A DNA stretch of 64,000 nucleotides, from NCBI RefSeq assembly GCF_000987775.1, contig NZ_LAHO01000008.1:62001-126000 (forward strand). Direction: 5' to 3'. Shown one piece after another: positions 28,136-36,611 of the stretch. The DNA comes from Arsukibacterium ikkense. GTDB taxonomy: Bacteria > Pseudomonadota > Gammaproteobacteria > Enterobacterales > Alteromonadaceae. Below the pieces are notes generated by a model. The model had not been told where the DNA came from. It made no database searches and saw only the letters and a program-made list of their open reading frames with translations. Within the stretch, counting starts at the first letter, position 1; every line of letters starts with the position of its first letter. A program made the translations under genes and the position numbers.

Positions 28136-29254
28136 TTACTGGTTATCAGGAGTTGGGTTAAGCTCAGCGCTGGGCTGTGCCCGGCCATTTTCGCTGATTT
28201 TCACCGCGGCGCCATTGCGTAACTTTAACAAACCTGAGGTGGCAACTTGCTCACCCAGCTCGAGGCCTTGTTCAATAGCAATTAAATCGCCGCGGGTCTG
28301 GCCGGTGCGCACAAAGCGTTGATGGGCAGTTAAGCTGCCATCCTGCTCACGGATCACAAACACCGAATTACCATAAGGGTTAAACTGAATGGCCGTTTGT
28401 GGTACCAGCAACACATTTTGCTGCTCGCCGGTGTCCATTTGTACCCGGGCAAACATGCCGGGGCGCAGTTGCTGGTGCGGATTAGCAAAGGTGGCTTGTA
28501 CTTCAATGCTGCGACTGGATTCCCTGACACCTGGCGCAATGGCGGTAATTTCGCCGCTAAAGGCTTTGTCGGCATAAGCATCGACGGACACAGTCAGGCG
28601 TTGGCCCTGGGTGATATTGGCCAGTTGCTGCTCGGGCAGGGTGAAATTCAAATAGATAGGATCTAAAGATTGCAGCGAGACCACTGGGGTGCCGCCGGAT
28701 AGTAACTGCCCCAAGCTGACCTGACGCAAGCCGGCTACACCATCAAAGGGGGCAATAATGGTTTTTTGGGCAATGCGGGCACGTTGTGAGGCCACAGCGG
28801 CACTGGCCTGAGCGGCTTCGCTCTGGCGGCGCAACAACTCCAGCTCAGAGATACTTTTATCGCGGAACAGCACTTCAAAGCGCTGCTGTTCCAGCTTTGC
28901 CTGTTGCTCAGCGGCAAGCAGCCGTTGTAAATCGGCTTGATCAACACTGTCATCCAGCTTCAACATCAGCTGGCCGCGCTTGATAATGGCACCATTGTCA
29001 AACAGAATGCTGCTGATAATGCCGCTGGCTTCAGTGGTCAGCTCAGTGCTGTTAACCGCGGCAAAACTGCCGATGGCGCTGACAAAAGGCTGCCACTCGT
29101 CGGCGCTGACCTTAGCGGCGGTAATACTGGCGGCTGGCATCGGCATAGTGTCAAAAAACTGATTCATAAAATGGTTGCCTACCGCCTTGTAGCCAAAAAT
29201 GGCGCCAAAAAACAGGGTGGCGGCAATAAGCATTACCAGCATGCGTTTGTACAT
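28136..29254 (-). CDS. RND efflux periplasmic adaptor
   Basis: A 372-residue membrane fusion protein. One N-terminal membrane segment (about residues 5-24), then the beta-barrel and lipoyl halves (TEASGIISSILFDNGAIIKRGQLMLKLD), a short helical hairpin (about 105-155), FDGVAGLRQVSLGQLLSGGTPVVSLQSLDPIYLNFTLPEQ (given in part) and the C-terminal barrel QTAIQFNPYGNSVFVI. It couples the permease at 25029-28124 to an outer-membrane channel. The gene starts 65 bases after the TetR gene on the same strand; a 13-base palindrome GACATTTAATGTC (29308-29320) lies in that gap and covers the TetR stop. Confidence 0.93.
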   Translation of the reverse strand: MYKRMLVMLIAATLFFGAIFGYKAVGNHFMNQFFDTMPMPAASITAAKVSADEWQPFVSAIGSFAAVNSTELTTEASGIISSILFDNGAIIKRGQLMLKLDDSVDQADLQRLLAAEQQAKLEQQRFEVLFRDKSISELELLRRQSEAAQASAAVASQRARIAQKTIIAPFDGVAGLRQVSLGQLLSGGTPVVSLQSLDPIYLNFTLPEQQLANITQGQRLTVSVDAYADKAFSGEITAIAPGVRESSRSIEVQATFANPHQQLRPGMFARVQMDTGEQQNVLLVPQTAIQFNPYGNSVFVIREQDGSLTAHQRFVRTGQTRGDLIAIEQGLELGEQVATSGLLKLRNGAAVKISENGRAQPSAELNPTPDNQ

Positions 29255-29318
29255 GGTGTCTCCTTGATGGGGCTGTTGTCCCGCTTAAAAATTAAAAAAT
29301 TAGTGCCGACATTTAATG

Positions 29319-30029
29319 TCAAATATTCAACAGAACGCTCAGTGCCGCGACCCTGGTTTTAATCTGTGCCATATCGCTGACATCGACCAGCGGTTGCCAG
29401 CCCATACCATTGAGTAACATATGCATATGACGGTACTGCTGCATGTCGTGCCGCGGCACGGCGAAGGCTTCGAGCAAGCCACTGGTTTGCTCCAGCGTAT
29501 GGCTGCCCTGACACAAAGCCCAGGGCGCAATCGCCAGCTCCATCGCACTGCAGCCGTTGGCGACTAAGCTGCCGTCATCTATTGCTTGCTGCACTATGCC
29601 ACAGACCAACGCCGCTATCGGCTGGCCGCATTGCAATACCTGCTCACGCCGACAGGCGGAAGCATTTTCCCAAACTGCTTCGGTAAAAATATATTGGCTA
29701 AGCTTAGCGTGAGTAGGATTGTGTTTACGAAAGTCGCGCTCGGCCACGCTAATGGCAAACATTTTGTCACGGCTTGATACCGGTAAGGCGATGATTTGCT
29801 GAAACATCTGCAAATGTTGCGCACTATGCCGGGCCGCCAGCGCCACTAACAAATCTTCACGAGACGTAAAATGCTGGTACAGGGTGCCGGTGGCATAATC
29901 ACAAGCCTTGGCCAGCTTGGCCATTTGCAGCTGAATAATGCCGTCCGATGCAATCATTTGCTCAGCAGTATCTAAAAACAGCTGTTCACGCTCGTCGCGT
30001 TCACGCTGTTTGCGCTCTGAGGTTCCCAT
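29319..30029 (-). CDS. TetR family transcriptional regulator
   Basis: A 236-residue repressor. The N-terminal helix-turn-helix (about residues 12-60) carries the TetR pattern: AEQMIASDGIIQLQMAKLAKACDYATGTLYQHFTSREDLLVAL (given in part), including the typical GTLYxHF recognition helix. The C-terminal ligand domain is variable. It precedes the RND adaptor and permease in the same direction, so it most likely represses the three-gene unit and itself. A long inverted repeat eight bases upstream of its ATG (30037-30087) is the best candidate operator. Inducer unknown. Confidence 0.9.
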   Translation of the reverse strand: MGTSERKQRERDEREQLFLDTAEQMIASDGIIQLQMAKLAKACDYATGTLYQHFTSREDLLVALAARHSAQHLQMFQQIIALPVSSRDKMFAISVAERDFRKHNPTHAKLSQYIFTEAVWENASACRREQVLQCGQPIAALVCGIVQQAIDDGSLVANGCSAMELAIAPWALCQGSHTLEQTSGLLEAFAVPRHDMQQYRHMHMLLNGMGWQPLVDVSDMAQIKTRVAALSVLLNI

Positions 30030-30036
30030 ACGTTAT

Positions 30037-30087
30037 GCTCAATTTTTGACAGGTTTGCGAATTATGAATCAGATTCAAAAAATGAGC
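30037..30087. promoter_or_regulatory. Candidate TetR operator: long inverted repeat
   Basis: Arms GCTCAATTTTTGA (30037-30049) and TCAAAAAATGAGC (30075-30087) pair at 12 of 13 positions across a 25-base spacer, which itself holds the perfect palindrome TGAATCAGATTCA (30065-30077) sharing bases with the right arm. The element begins eight bases from the tetR start. It could be an operator or a 5' hairpin; the former is more usual for TetR genes. Confidence 0.5.
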
Positions 30088-30239
30088 AAGCGTCAATGCT
30101 TGGCAAATTGTGGCAAAATGTTATTGGCGCGGCTAACAGCAGGCAATTTGATCCAGCGCTAAGCAGGGCAGGCAATTTTTAACTAAGATTAATACTTAAT
30201 AGTGACAGTAATGTTGGACACTAATATTAAGGAGTCAGT

Positions 30240-30671
30240 ATGACGATAACCTGTGTTGCCCAGTTAATGACCGCGGACCCCTTGTGTGTAACCCGGCAAT
30301 CAACACTGAAAGACGCGCATGATTTAATGCGCGAGAAAAATATCCGGCACATTCCGGTGATTGACGAAAACGGTGAGCTGGTTGGCATGCTGACGCAAAA
30401 AATCATGATTGCCAAGGTGATGGGATTGATGGCGCAGTTTGGCGCTACGGCACTGGAACGCAAAGAGAAGCAGCTATTGGTCAGTGAGTTAATGGCAACC
30501 GATTTTGCTGCAGTTAACGCTGAACAATCGTTAGCGGAGGTTGCCGATTTTTTTGTATCTAACCGCCATGGTTGTTTACCGGTGGTAAATGCCGACAATA
30601 AAATAGTGGGTATTTTAACCTCGTCCGATTTTGTCAGGCTGGCTGCGCGTTTATTAAAAACTAAAGCCTAA
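30240..30671 (+). CDS. Two-CBS-domain protein
   Basis: A 143-residue soluble protein made only of a CBS pair (Bateman module): first domain about residues 1-60 (VAQLMTADPLCVTRQSTLKDA, HIPVIDENGELVGMLTQ), second about 80-143 (VSELMATDFAAVNAEQSLAEVA, GCLPVVNADNKIVGILTSSDFVRLA). Such modules bind AMP, ATP or SAM and sense energy state; stand-alone copies act on unknown partners. GGAG stands six bases before the ATG. Its stop codon overlaps the stop of the convergent diguanylate cyclase gene by three bases. Confidence 0.9.
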   Translation: MTITCVAQLMTADPLCVTRQSTLKDAHDLMREKNIRHIPVIDENGELVGMLTQKIMIAKVMGLMAQFGATALERKEKQLLVSELMATDFAAVNAEQSLAEVADFFVSNRHGCLPVVNADNKIVGILTSSDFVRLAARLLKTKA

Positions 30672-32371
30672 TGCTGATACCAGCGAAGTTGGTTTTTACC
30701 CTGACTTTTCGCCTGGTACATAGCGGCATCAGCCTGGCGTAGCAAAATGTCGGAACTGAGCTGTTGGCCACTAAACAGCACTAAACCAATACTGCTGCTG
30801 CAGCGGTGAAGTAGCTGATGCTCGGGATCAATTAGCAAGGGCTCGTTAATAGTGGCGGCAATTTTAATGGCTATCTGTTCAGCGCGCTTTTTACAATGAG
30901 CTTTACTTTTAGCAATGTCATGCAGCAATACAATAAATTCGTCGCCACCAAAGCGGGCAACGGTATCTGCCTCTCTGACCATGCTACAAATACGCTTACC
31001 TACTTCATGTAACACGCCATCGCCGGTTTTGTGGCCATACAGGTCATTAACCGGCTTAAAATTATCTAAATCAACAAACATTATCGCACAGTAACTTTTG
31101 CTGCGTTTGCTGCTTAGCATGGCATGTGCCAGCCGTTCTTCCAGCAGACGTCGGTTTGGTAAGCCGGTTAAATCATCATAAAATGCCAGGCGGTGAATTT
31201 TATCTAAGGATAAACTGCGGCTGATGGCCAGCTCTGCCAGATGACTGTAATTAGCAATTTTTTCTTGCTGTGCCGTGCTGGGCTTGCAGGGTGTGCGGTG
31301 ATAAATGCCAAAGGTTCCTAATACCTTGCCTTTGGCATTTTTGATCGGATGTGACCAGCAAGCCGCTAGATTAGCTGGCTTGGTTAACCTTAAAAATGGC
31401 TGCCAATAGGGGTGGCTATTAATATCCGCTACAATTACCGCTTCGCCGGTAAAAGCAGCAGTGCCGCATGAACCTTGGCCTAGCCCAATGGGCAATCCAT
31501 TGATAGCCTGATTATAAAAGTCAGGTAAAGAAGGCGCAGCGCCGTGGCGTAAGTGCTGCCCGGACTCATCTAACAACAGTACTGAACAGTACATTTCAGG
31601 GTGAAGTAACTCTATCTGTCTGACCATGCTGGTGAGAATGTCAGATAAATTAGCCCCCTGGCTTATCTGGCTTAAGATTAAATTTTGCAGCTCTAATTCC
31701 TGAGTACGCTCAGCAATTTGCTGCTCAACCGTGCTGATAGTTCGCGCATAACGTTGATTAGCCATACTGAGTTCAGCAATTTGCTGCGCCAAAGACGTGA
31801 GCAGATTCAGTAGGGCTGGCAGTTTTGCTTCATCGATTATTGGCACTTCGGCAATAGCGGCTAGATATTCTTGATTGCTAAAGCCCAATTGTTGGCCTTG
31901 TTCGGCAAAAAAGTGGTTATCGGGCTCAGTTAAAAAAAACTGACCAATAAATAGATTAGCGATATGAATGTCGTCAATAACCAGCGGCGTGGCACAGTCG
32001 GTTAAGCCATTGCGGCATTTGTATATAGCGTAATTTTTGCCTTGCTGCATGTTGCTGGATAAATCAACATCACTTTCATGGCAGCGCTGCAGGGTGGTTT
32101 TATTAACCCGGTGAAATTGCATGCATGCCCGTTGCCATTTGGACGAGGCAAGTACTTTGCCATCAAGGCCAATTAAGGCAATAACAACCCCAATCGCTTG
32201 CAGGAAGTTGTCAAATAAGCCATTTAAACGGGAAAAGTCTATTTCAGCCGCGAGATTACTGGCAGCAATATTGATGGGGGGGCGCTGGTTTTTATTCCAG
32301 TCAGCGACCAGAGGATCAAGCATTTGAATTAAGCTGGATTCTTTTTGCAAATACTTACTGTGTTTAGTCAT
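30668..32371 (-). CDS. Diguanylate cyclase with PocR and GAF sensor domains
   Basis: A 567-residue cytosolic signalling enzyme that makes cyclic di-GMP. Residues about 35-200 resemble the PocR ligand-binding domain (FDNFLQAIGVVIALIGLDG, then CMQFHR, TLQRCHESDVDLS, YKCRNGLTDCATPLVI, with several Cys/His), followed by a short coiled coil, a GAF domain (about 235-385) and GGDEF domain (about 395-565). The active-site motif is GGDEF and an RxxD inhibitory site (READ) stands five residues before it, so activity and feedback control are expected. No EAL domain. Downstream targets could include the type IV pili or chemotaxis genes of this region, but nothing here shows it. Confidence 0.88.
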   Translation of the reverse strand: MTKHSKYLQKESSLIQMLDPLVADWNKNQRPPINIAASNLAAEIDFSRLNGLFDNFLQAIGVVIALIGLDGKVLASSKWQRACMQFHRVNKTTLQRCHESDVDLSSNMQQGKNYAIYKCRNGLTDCATPLVIDDIHIANLFIGQFFLTEPDNHFFAEQGQQLGFSNQEYLAAIAEVPIIDEAKLPALLNLLTSLAQQIAELSMANQRYARTISTVEQQIAERTQELELQNLILSQISQGANLSDILTSMVRQIELLHPEMYCSVLLLDESGQHLRHGAAPSLPDFYNQAINGLPIGLGQGSCGTAAFTGEAVIVADINSHPYWQPFLRLTKPANLAACWSHPIKNAKGKVLGTFGIYHRTPCKPSTAQQEKIANYSHLAELAISRSLSLDKIHRLAFYDDLTGLPNRRLLEERLAHAMLSSKRSKSYCAIMFVDLDNFKPVNDLYGHKTGDGVLHEVGKRICSMVREADTVARFGGDEFIVLLHDIAKSKAHCKKRAEQIAIKIAATINEPLLIDPEHQLLHRCSSSIGLVLFSGQQLSSDILLRQADAAMYQAKSQGKNQLRWYQH

Positions 32372-32430
32372 ATCTGAATTAGCGTAGCTGCAACTCGTGC
32401 TTGATACCAGCTTTTAGCGCGGTTTACTAT

Positions 32431-32458
32431 AAAAAAACCTCTGGCTTAGCAGAGGTTT
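32431..32458 (-). terminator. Intrinsic terminator of the S46 peptidase gene
   Basis: Perfect 9-bp stem AAACCTCTG / CAGAGGTTT with a 6-base loop; on the minus strand it is followed by a run of seven T. It lies 28 bases after the S46 stop and upstream of the diguanylate cyclase start. Confidence 0.85.
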
Positions 32459-32486
32459 CCAAGGTCATAAAATAGGCTGCTCAGGG

Positions 32487-34643
32487 TTAATTAATACCCA
32501 TTTCCTGTAGCAGGGCCGTGGCGTTATCAACCTGTTGCATTTGCCACAGCATAAAGCGCAAATCTACCTGAATAGAACGGGTATTTGCTGGATTATAATC
32601 CCAGTCAGAGATAATGGAATCCAGGGTGCCGTCAAAAGCCAGCCCGACAAACTCGCCTTTGCTGTTTAAAATGGCTGAACCCGAATTACCGCCGGTGATA
32701 TCCAGCGTCGCCAGATAATTGACCGGTACTGAGTTGACTGCCGGCTCAAAGTAACGACCGTAATTTTTTGCCTTAATGGCCGCTAACTGGTTTTGCGGAG
32801 CATTAAATTCGCCTTCACCGGTCGCTTTAGCACTGAGACCGCGCAACGTAGTAAAGGGGGCCCAGGCATTGCCATCCTCATTACCATGCGCACGGCCGGT
32901 AACATTGCCATAAGTTACCCGCAAGGTGCTGTTGGCATCAGGATAAACCGCCAGCCCCTGGCTTTGCATAAAGGCCATTTTAGCCCGCATATAACTGGCA
33001 TACGCTTGCTGAATTTTGCCGCCCAGCTCTTCGGCTTGGGCTTCACGTTTTAAATCGGCCTGATATAGTGCCACCGCTGCTTTAACAAAAGGATCGTTGC
33101 TTTGGCTAAATTGGTCTGGTGTGCTGTCTATTAACGCAGTGCGATTGCTTAGCTCGGTTAAACCGGTAGCGTTATACCAGGTATCAATCAGGGCACTAAG
33201 CTGGCTGTTGGTCATGCCATCCTGTAAACCCATTACTTTATCAAAGTCGCTATTGCGCTGTTTTTTTGGTAACTCCATGTAATTACTTAGGTTATGTAAA
33301 TCCAATGCTTTTTCAATACTGACATCAAAGTTGCGTTCCATACCGGCGACAAAAGCCTGATAGCGCGGTATGTCACGTTGCTGGTAACCTGCTTTGCGTT
33401 CACTATCGGGTTTCGTACTTTCCTGAGCTAAGCGGTACAACGAACGGGCAACCCCCAGTAAACGGGGGCTGGCATTATTCAGCGCGTAGTCAGCCCGGGC
33501 TTTACTGTGCTGTTCGGCTAATAATTTTTCAATGTTAATTAAATCTTTGGCGTAGGCTTTTTTATTGTCGCCGCTGCTATTTACCCATTGTTTCAGCGCG
33601 TTATGTTCGGCCGTTTTTCGCTGCAGAAAATCACTGTTGGCAAAGCTGTCTAACATGCCCTGGCGGTTTTTCAGGTAATTATTTAAACCCGCTACCCGGC
33701 TGGCATACTTTAGCTCTGCATCTTTATTACTGGCTGTTACCCGGTTAATAATTGCCAGGTTGTCGGTAAACTGTTGCACCGTAGTGGGGTAGCTCCACTG
33801 AAAGGTTTCACTAACTTCTGAGGGGAGCCGATGCCGGTTGGTGCGCCCCGGGTAACCGAGCGCCATCACAAAATCACCGTCTTGCAGGCCTTTGGTAGCC
33901 AGTGTTAAATGGTGATCGGGTTGGTAGGGGATATTATCGCTATGATAATCGGCGGACTTACCCTGCGGGCTGACGTAAGCACGCAGAAAGCCGTAGTCGC
34001 CGGTATGGCGGGGCCACATCCAGTTGTCGGTATCGCCGCCAAATTTACCCACGCCTTCAGCAGGGGCATGCACCAGCCGCACGTCTTTAATTTCCAGTTG
34101 TTTGATCAGGTAGTACTCCAGACTGCCGTAATAAGCAGCAACCCGGCAACGATGCCCCTGATCCTGTTCGCAATCGGCGATCAGTTGTTTCTGATTGGTC
34201 TCTATCGCATCAACCCGCTTTTTACCGCTGAGTTTGGCAGTGGCAGCATCAATAACTTGTGCAGTGACGTTATCAACGGCCTTAGTCACATAAATCCGGC
34301 TACCGGGTGCTGCGGGCACTTCATCAGCCAGACTGGCAGCCAGAAAACCATTGGTCAGCAGATCATTTTCCGGCGTAGAGTTGTGGGCAATGCTGTTGTA
34401 AATACAATGATGATTTGTGGCAACCAGACCTTTAGGTGACACAAAAGACGCGGAGCAGCCGCCCAGGCTAACAATAGCGGCCATAGGGAACTCGGTTAGT
34501 TTAGTCAGATTGGCCGGGTCCAGCTCTAAGCCAGCAGCTTTTAATTCATTGGCAATATCGGGTAGTTGTTGCGGCATCCACATGCCTTCATCGGCCATAG
34601 CGAAACCGCTGGCCAGCGCCAGCACTAATAAGGTTTTTTTCAT
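32487..34643 (-). CDS. S46 family dipeptidyl peptidase (DPP7-like)
   Basis: A 718-residue exported serine peptidase that removes dipeptides from N-termini in the periplasm. Signal peptide residues 1-17; mature start DEGMWMPQQLP is typical of S46. Catalytic positions: His in TNHHC (78-79), Asp in GGDTDNWMWPRHTGDYGF, Ser in TGGNSGSAILN. After the Ser, the specificity position reads FDGTLDS: Gly, as in DPP7/DAP BII (hydrophobic P1), not Arg as in DPP11 (acidic P1). It is monocistronic with its own terminator and lies across 361 bases from the porin. It has no copy of the collagen-region operator upstream. Confidence 0.92.
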   Translation of the reverse strand: MKKTLLVLALASGFAMADEGMWMPQQLPDIANELKAAGLELDPANLTKLTEFPMAAIVSLGGCSASFVSPKGLVATNHHCIYNSIAHNSTPENDLLTNGFLAASLADEVPAAPGSRIYVTKAVDNVTAQVIDAATAKLSGKKRVDAIETNQKQLIADCEQDQGHRCRVAAYYGSLEYYLIKQLEIKDVRLVHAPAEGVGKFGGDTDNWMWPRHTGDYGFLRAYVSPQGKSADYHSDNIPYQPDHHLTLATKGLQDGDFVMALGYPGRTNRHRLPSEVSETFQWSYPTTVQQFTDNLAIINRVTASNKDAELKYASRVAGLNNYLKNRQGMLDSFANSDFLQRKTAEHNALKQWVNSSGDNKKAYAKDLINIEKLLAEQHSKARADYALNNASPRLLGVARSLYRLAQESTKPDSERKAGYQQRDIPRYQAFVAGMERNFDVSIEKALDLHNLSNYMELPKKQRNSDFDKVMGLQDGMTNSQLSALIDTWYNATGLTELSNRTALIDSTPDQFSQSNDPFVKAAVALYQADLKREAQAEELGGKIQQAYASYMRAKMAFMQSQGLAVYPDANSTLRVTYGNVTGRAHGNEDGNAWAPFTTLRGLSAKATGEGEFNAPQNQLAAIKAKNYGRYFEPAVNSVPVNYLATLDITGGNSGSAILNSKGEFVGLAFDGTLDSIISDWDYNPANTRSIQVDLRFMLWQMQQVDNATALLQEMGIN

Positions 34644-35004
34644 AATTGCTCTGTTGTTTTAGTTATAGCGTAATATACGCAGGACCGCGCTATACTCGGT
34701 GGCAGGTTGCAGCTTGTCAATATGCAGACAAACCCTGTTACACTTTTATCAGTGTAACCACCTGATTTAGGAGGCAGGGCGTTGTTAGCGTGCGTACCTA
34801 TTACATCTATCGATATTTCAATAATGTTAAATACTGAAATAATTGATTTTAATCAACGCTTATTCAGTATGCTTTGTGCCATTTTATGTGTTTATAGCCT
34901 AAGCTGTAGTTGAGCCTGATTAGAATATACTAATGGCTGCATTCCGGTAATTATGATAACGGCATCATCAGGTGTGGTGTCAGAGATCGTTCAGCGAGGT
35001 AATA
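34644..35004. other. 361-base divergent intergenic region
   Basis: No gene seen. It holds the promoters of the S46 peptidase (left) and the porin (right). The central part, about 34800-34930, is A+T-rich and carries a nested inverted repeat whose core is an FNR-type box (34843-34856). The stretch 34670-34780 is unremarkable. Confidence 0.7.
34843..34856. promoter_or_regulatory. FNR/EtrA-type binding site
   Basis: TTGATTTTAATCAA matches the FNR half sites TTGAT-N4-ATCAA perfectly. It is flanked by a second, outer inverted repeat, TACTGAAATAA (34832-34842) and TTATTCAGTA (34860-34869). Its centre is about 155 bases before the porin ATG and 206 before the S46 ATG, so the porin unit is the more likely target. 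CRP is less likely because the TGTGA/TCACA core is absent. Confidence 0.6.
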
Positions 35005-36159
35005 ATGAAAAAAAGTCTGTTAGCCCTGTCATTGGCAGTTGCTCTGGTTCCCTGTACTGTATATTCCAACACCACTATTAATGGCTTCGCTTCAATCAAA
35101 GCCGGTATCACTACCGGCAGTGACGACCAACTCTATGGCTATGATGATAAACTGAATTTTAAAAATGAAAGCCTGATTGCACTACAAATTAAATCTGATT
35201 TAGGTGACAAGCTGTCAGTAACAGCTCAATTGCTGGGGCGGGGCAGTGATGACTTCGACGTTGGCTTTGAGTGGGCTTTTGTCAGCTACCAGCTTAGCGA
35301 TAATATGACCATAAACGCCGGTCGGTTACGCACGCCGTTTTATAAATACTCTGATTTTAAAGATGTCGGCTATGCCTACGACTGGTTGCGGGTACCGCAA
35401 GGTGTTTATGGCCTGGGTTTTGATACTATTGAAGGGGTGACCCTTTACAGAACCGCTCAATTGGGCGACGTTGATTCTACCTTGCAGTTGGTTTTTGGTG
35501 GTTATGACGGCGATGCCAGTTTAAGTGGCGCCAGAGTAAATGCCAGAATTGATAATGTGGCAGGCGTAACCTGGGAGTTGGCAAAAGATGCGCTAAGTGC
35601 CCGTTTTGCTTATTTAACCGGTAAAACCACAATAGACACCAGCCCTGTCACGCTTGCGCCGGGCTTTACTGTGGGCAATTTATACCAGGCCCTTACCGCC
35701 AATGGCCTGGCCCCCCTGGTTGCAGCCATTGATATTGACGATGAAAGTTCTAACTTTATCGGTGTTGGCCTGACGTATGATGATAGTGACTGGATAGCGG
35801 TGGCCGAGTACACCAGGGTTAAGGTCGATAATAGTTTTATCGCCACCCAGAAAAACTGGTATGCCTCGTTGGGTAAGCGTTTTAACAGCTATACGCCTTA
35901 CATTTCATTTGAACGGGAGAATAATGCCGCCTTGGTGGGTATTTATCAGCCGTATGCTGCTGTGTTGCCAGCGCAGTTGTTAGTGCCGGTGCAGGGGCTG
36001 ATAGCGAGCCAGGAACGGGATGCTAACACCTGGAACATTGGGTTGCGTTATGATTTTCACCCATCTGCTGCTTTTAAAACGCAGTTTAGCTCAGAGAAAA
36101 ATAAAACAATGGATCAGCGCAATGGCGTGCTGGCTGTTGGCATTGATTTGGTATTTTAA
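35005..36159 (+). CDS. Outer-membrane porin
   Basis: A 384-residue beta-barrel. ATG 35005 follows GAGGT and gives a signal peptide ending near VYS; the mature protein begins TTINGFASIKAGITTG, alternates polar and apolar strands, and ends VGIDLVF with the C-terminal Phe required for outer-membrane insertion. It includes NAGRLRTPFYKYSDFKDVGYAYDW, a phosphate-selective/DcaP-like porin style loop, though the exact branch is uncertain. It is followed nine bases later by a small solute-binding protein, then a chemoreceptor and cheV, all on the same strand. A perfect FNR-type box lies upstream. Confidence 0.85.
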   Translation: MKKSLLALSLAVALVPCTVYSNTTINGFASIKAGITTGSDDQLYGYDDKLNFKNESLIALQIKSDLGDKLSVTAQLLGRGSDDFDVGFEWAFVSYQLSDNMTINAGRLRTPFYKYSDFKDVGYAYDWLRVPQGVYGLGFDTIEGVTLYRTAQLGDVDSTLQLVFGGYDGDASLSGARVNARIDNVAGVTWELAKDALSARFAYLTGKTTIDTSPVTLAPGFTVGNLYQALTANGLAPLVAAIDIDDESSNFIGVGLTYDDSDWIAVAEYTRVKVDNSFIATQKNWYASLGKRFNSYTPYISFERENNAALVGIYQPYAAVLPAQLLVPVQGLIASQERDANTWNIGLRYDFHPSAAFKTQFSSEKNKTMDQRNGVLAVGIDLVF

Positions 36160-36168
36160 GGAGCTGTT

Positions 36169-36576
36169 ATGTTAAGCAGAAAGTTAGCCCTGATAGTTAT
36201 GCTTGGCACTGCTGGATTTATGTCGTCGGTAGCGGCTGAGATAGCTGTTATCGTCAACCCCGCCAATAGCGCCGCCGTTACTAACGATGAACTTACCCGA
36301 CTATACACTGGCCGCTCATCAGCGCTTACGGCAGTCAATCTGGTGGAAAGCTCGCCGCTGCGTAGCCAGTTTGATGAAAAAGGTGTCGGTCGTTCCTCTG
36401 CGCAGTTAAAGGCGCATTGGTCGAAGCTGGTTTTCACCGGTAAAGGTACTCCACCTCTTGAGCTGGCAACGGAGGCTGCGGTAATTGAACATGTTGCCCA
36501 AAACCCGAATGCTATTGGCTATGTTGCTGCAGCCAGCGTAACAGATGCCGTAAAAGTAGTTCTGACCCTGAACTGA
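36169..36576 (+). CDS. Small PstS-like solute-binding protein
   Basis: A 135-residue exported protein related to phosphate ABC transporter substrate-binding proteins but well under half their length. Signal peptide residues 1-23 (cut after VAA); mature start EIAVIVNPANSAAVTNDELTRLYTGR is the typical beginning of this short family, and AQNPNAIGYVAAASVTDAVKVV the end. AAGGAG precedes the ATG. No ABC permease or ATPase is nearby, so transport through a classical ABC system is unlikely. Its place between a porin and a chemoreceptor suggests that it hands a ligand to the receptor or assists the porin; this is inference. Confidence 0.8.
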   Translation: MLSRKLALIVMLGTAGFMSSVAAEIAVIVNPANSAAVTNDELTRLYTGRSSALTAVNLVESSPLRSQFDEKGVGRSSAQLKAHWSKLVFTGKGTPPLELATEAAVIEHVAQNPNAIGYVAAASVTDAVKVVLTLN

Positions 36577-36611
36577 CAGCAGTTTGCCGGTTGGCATAGA
36601 AGAGTATTGTT

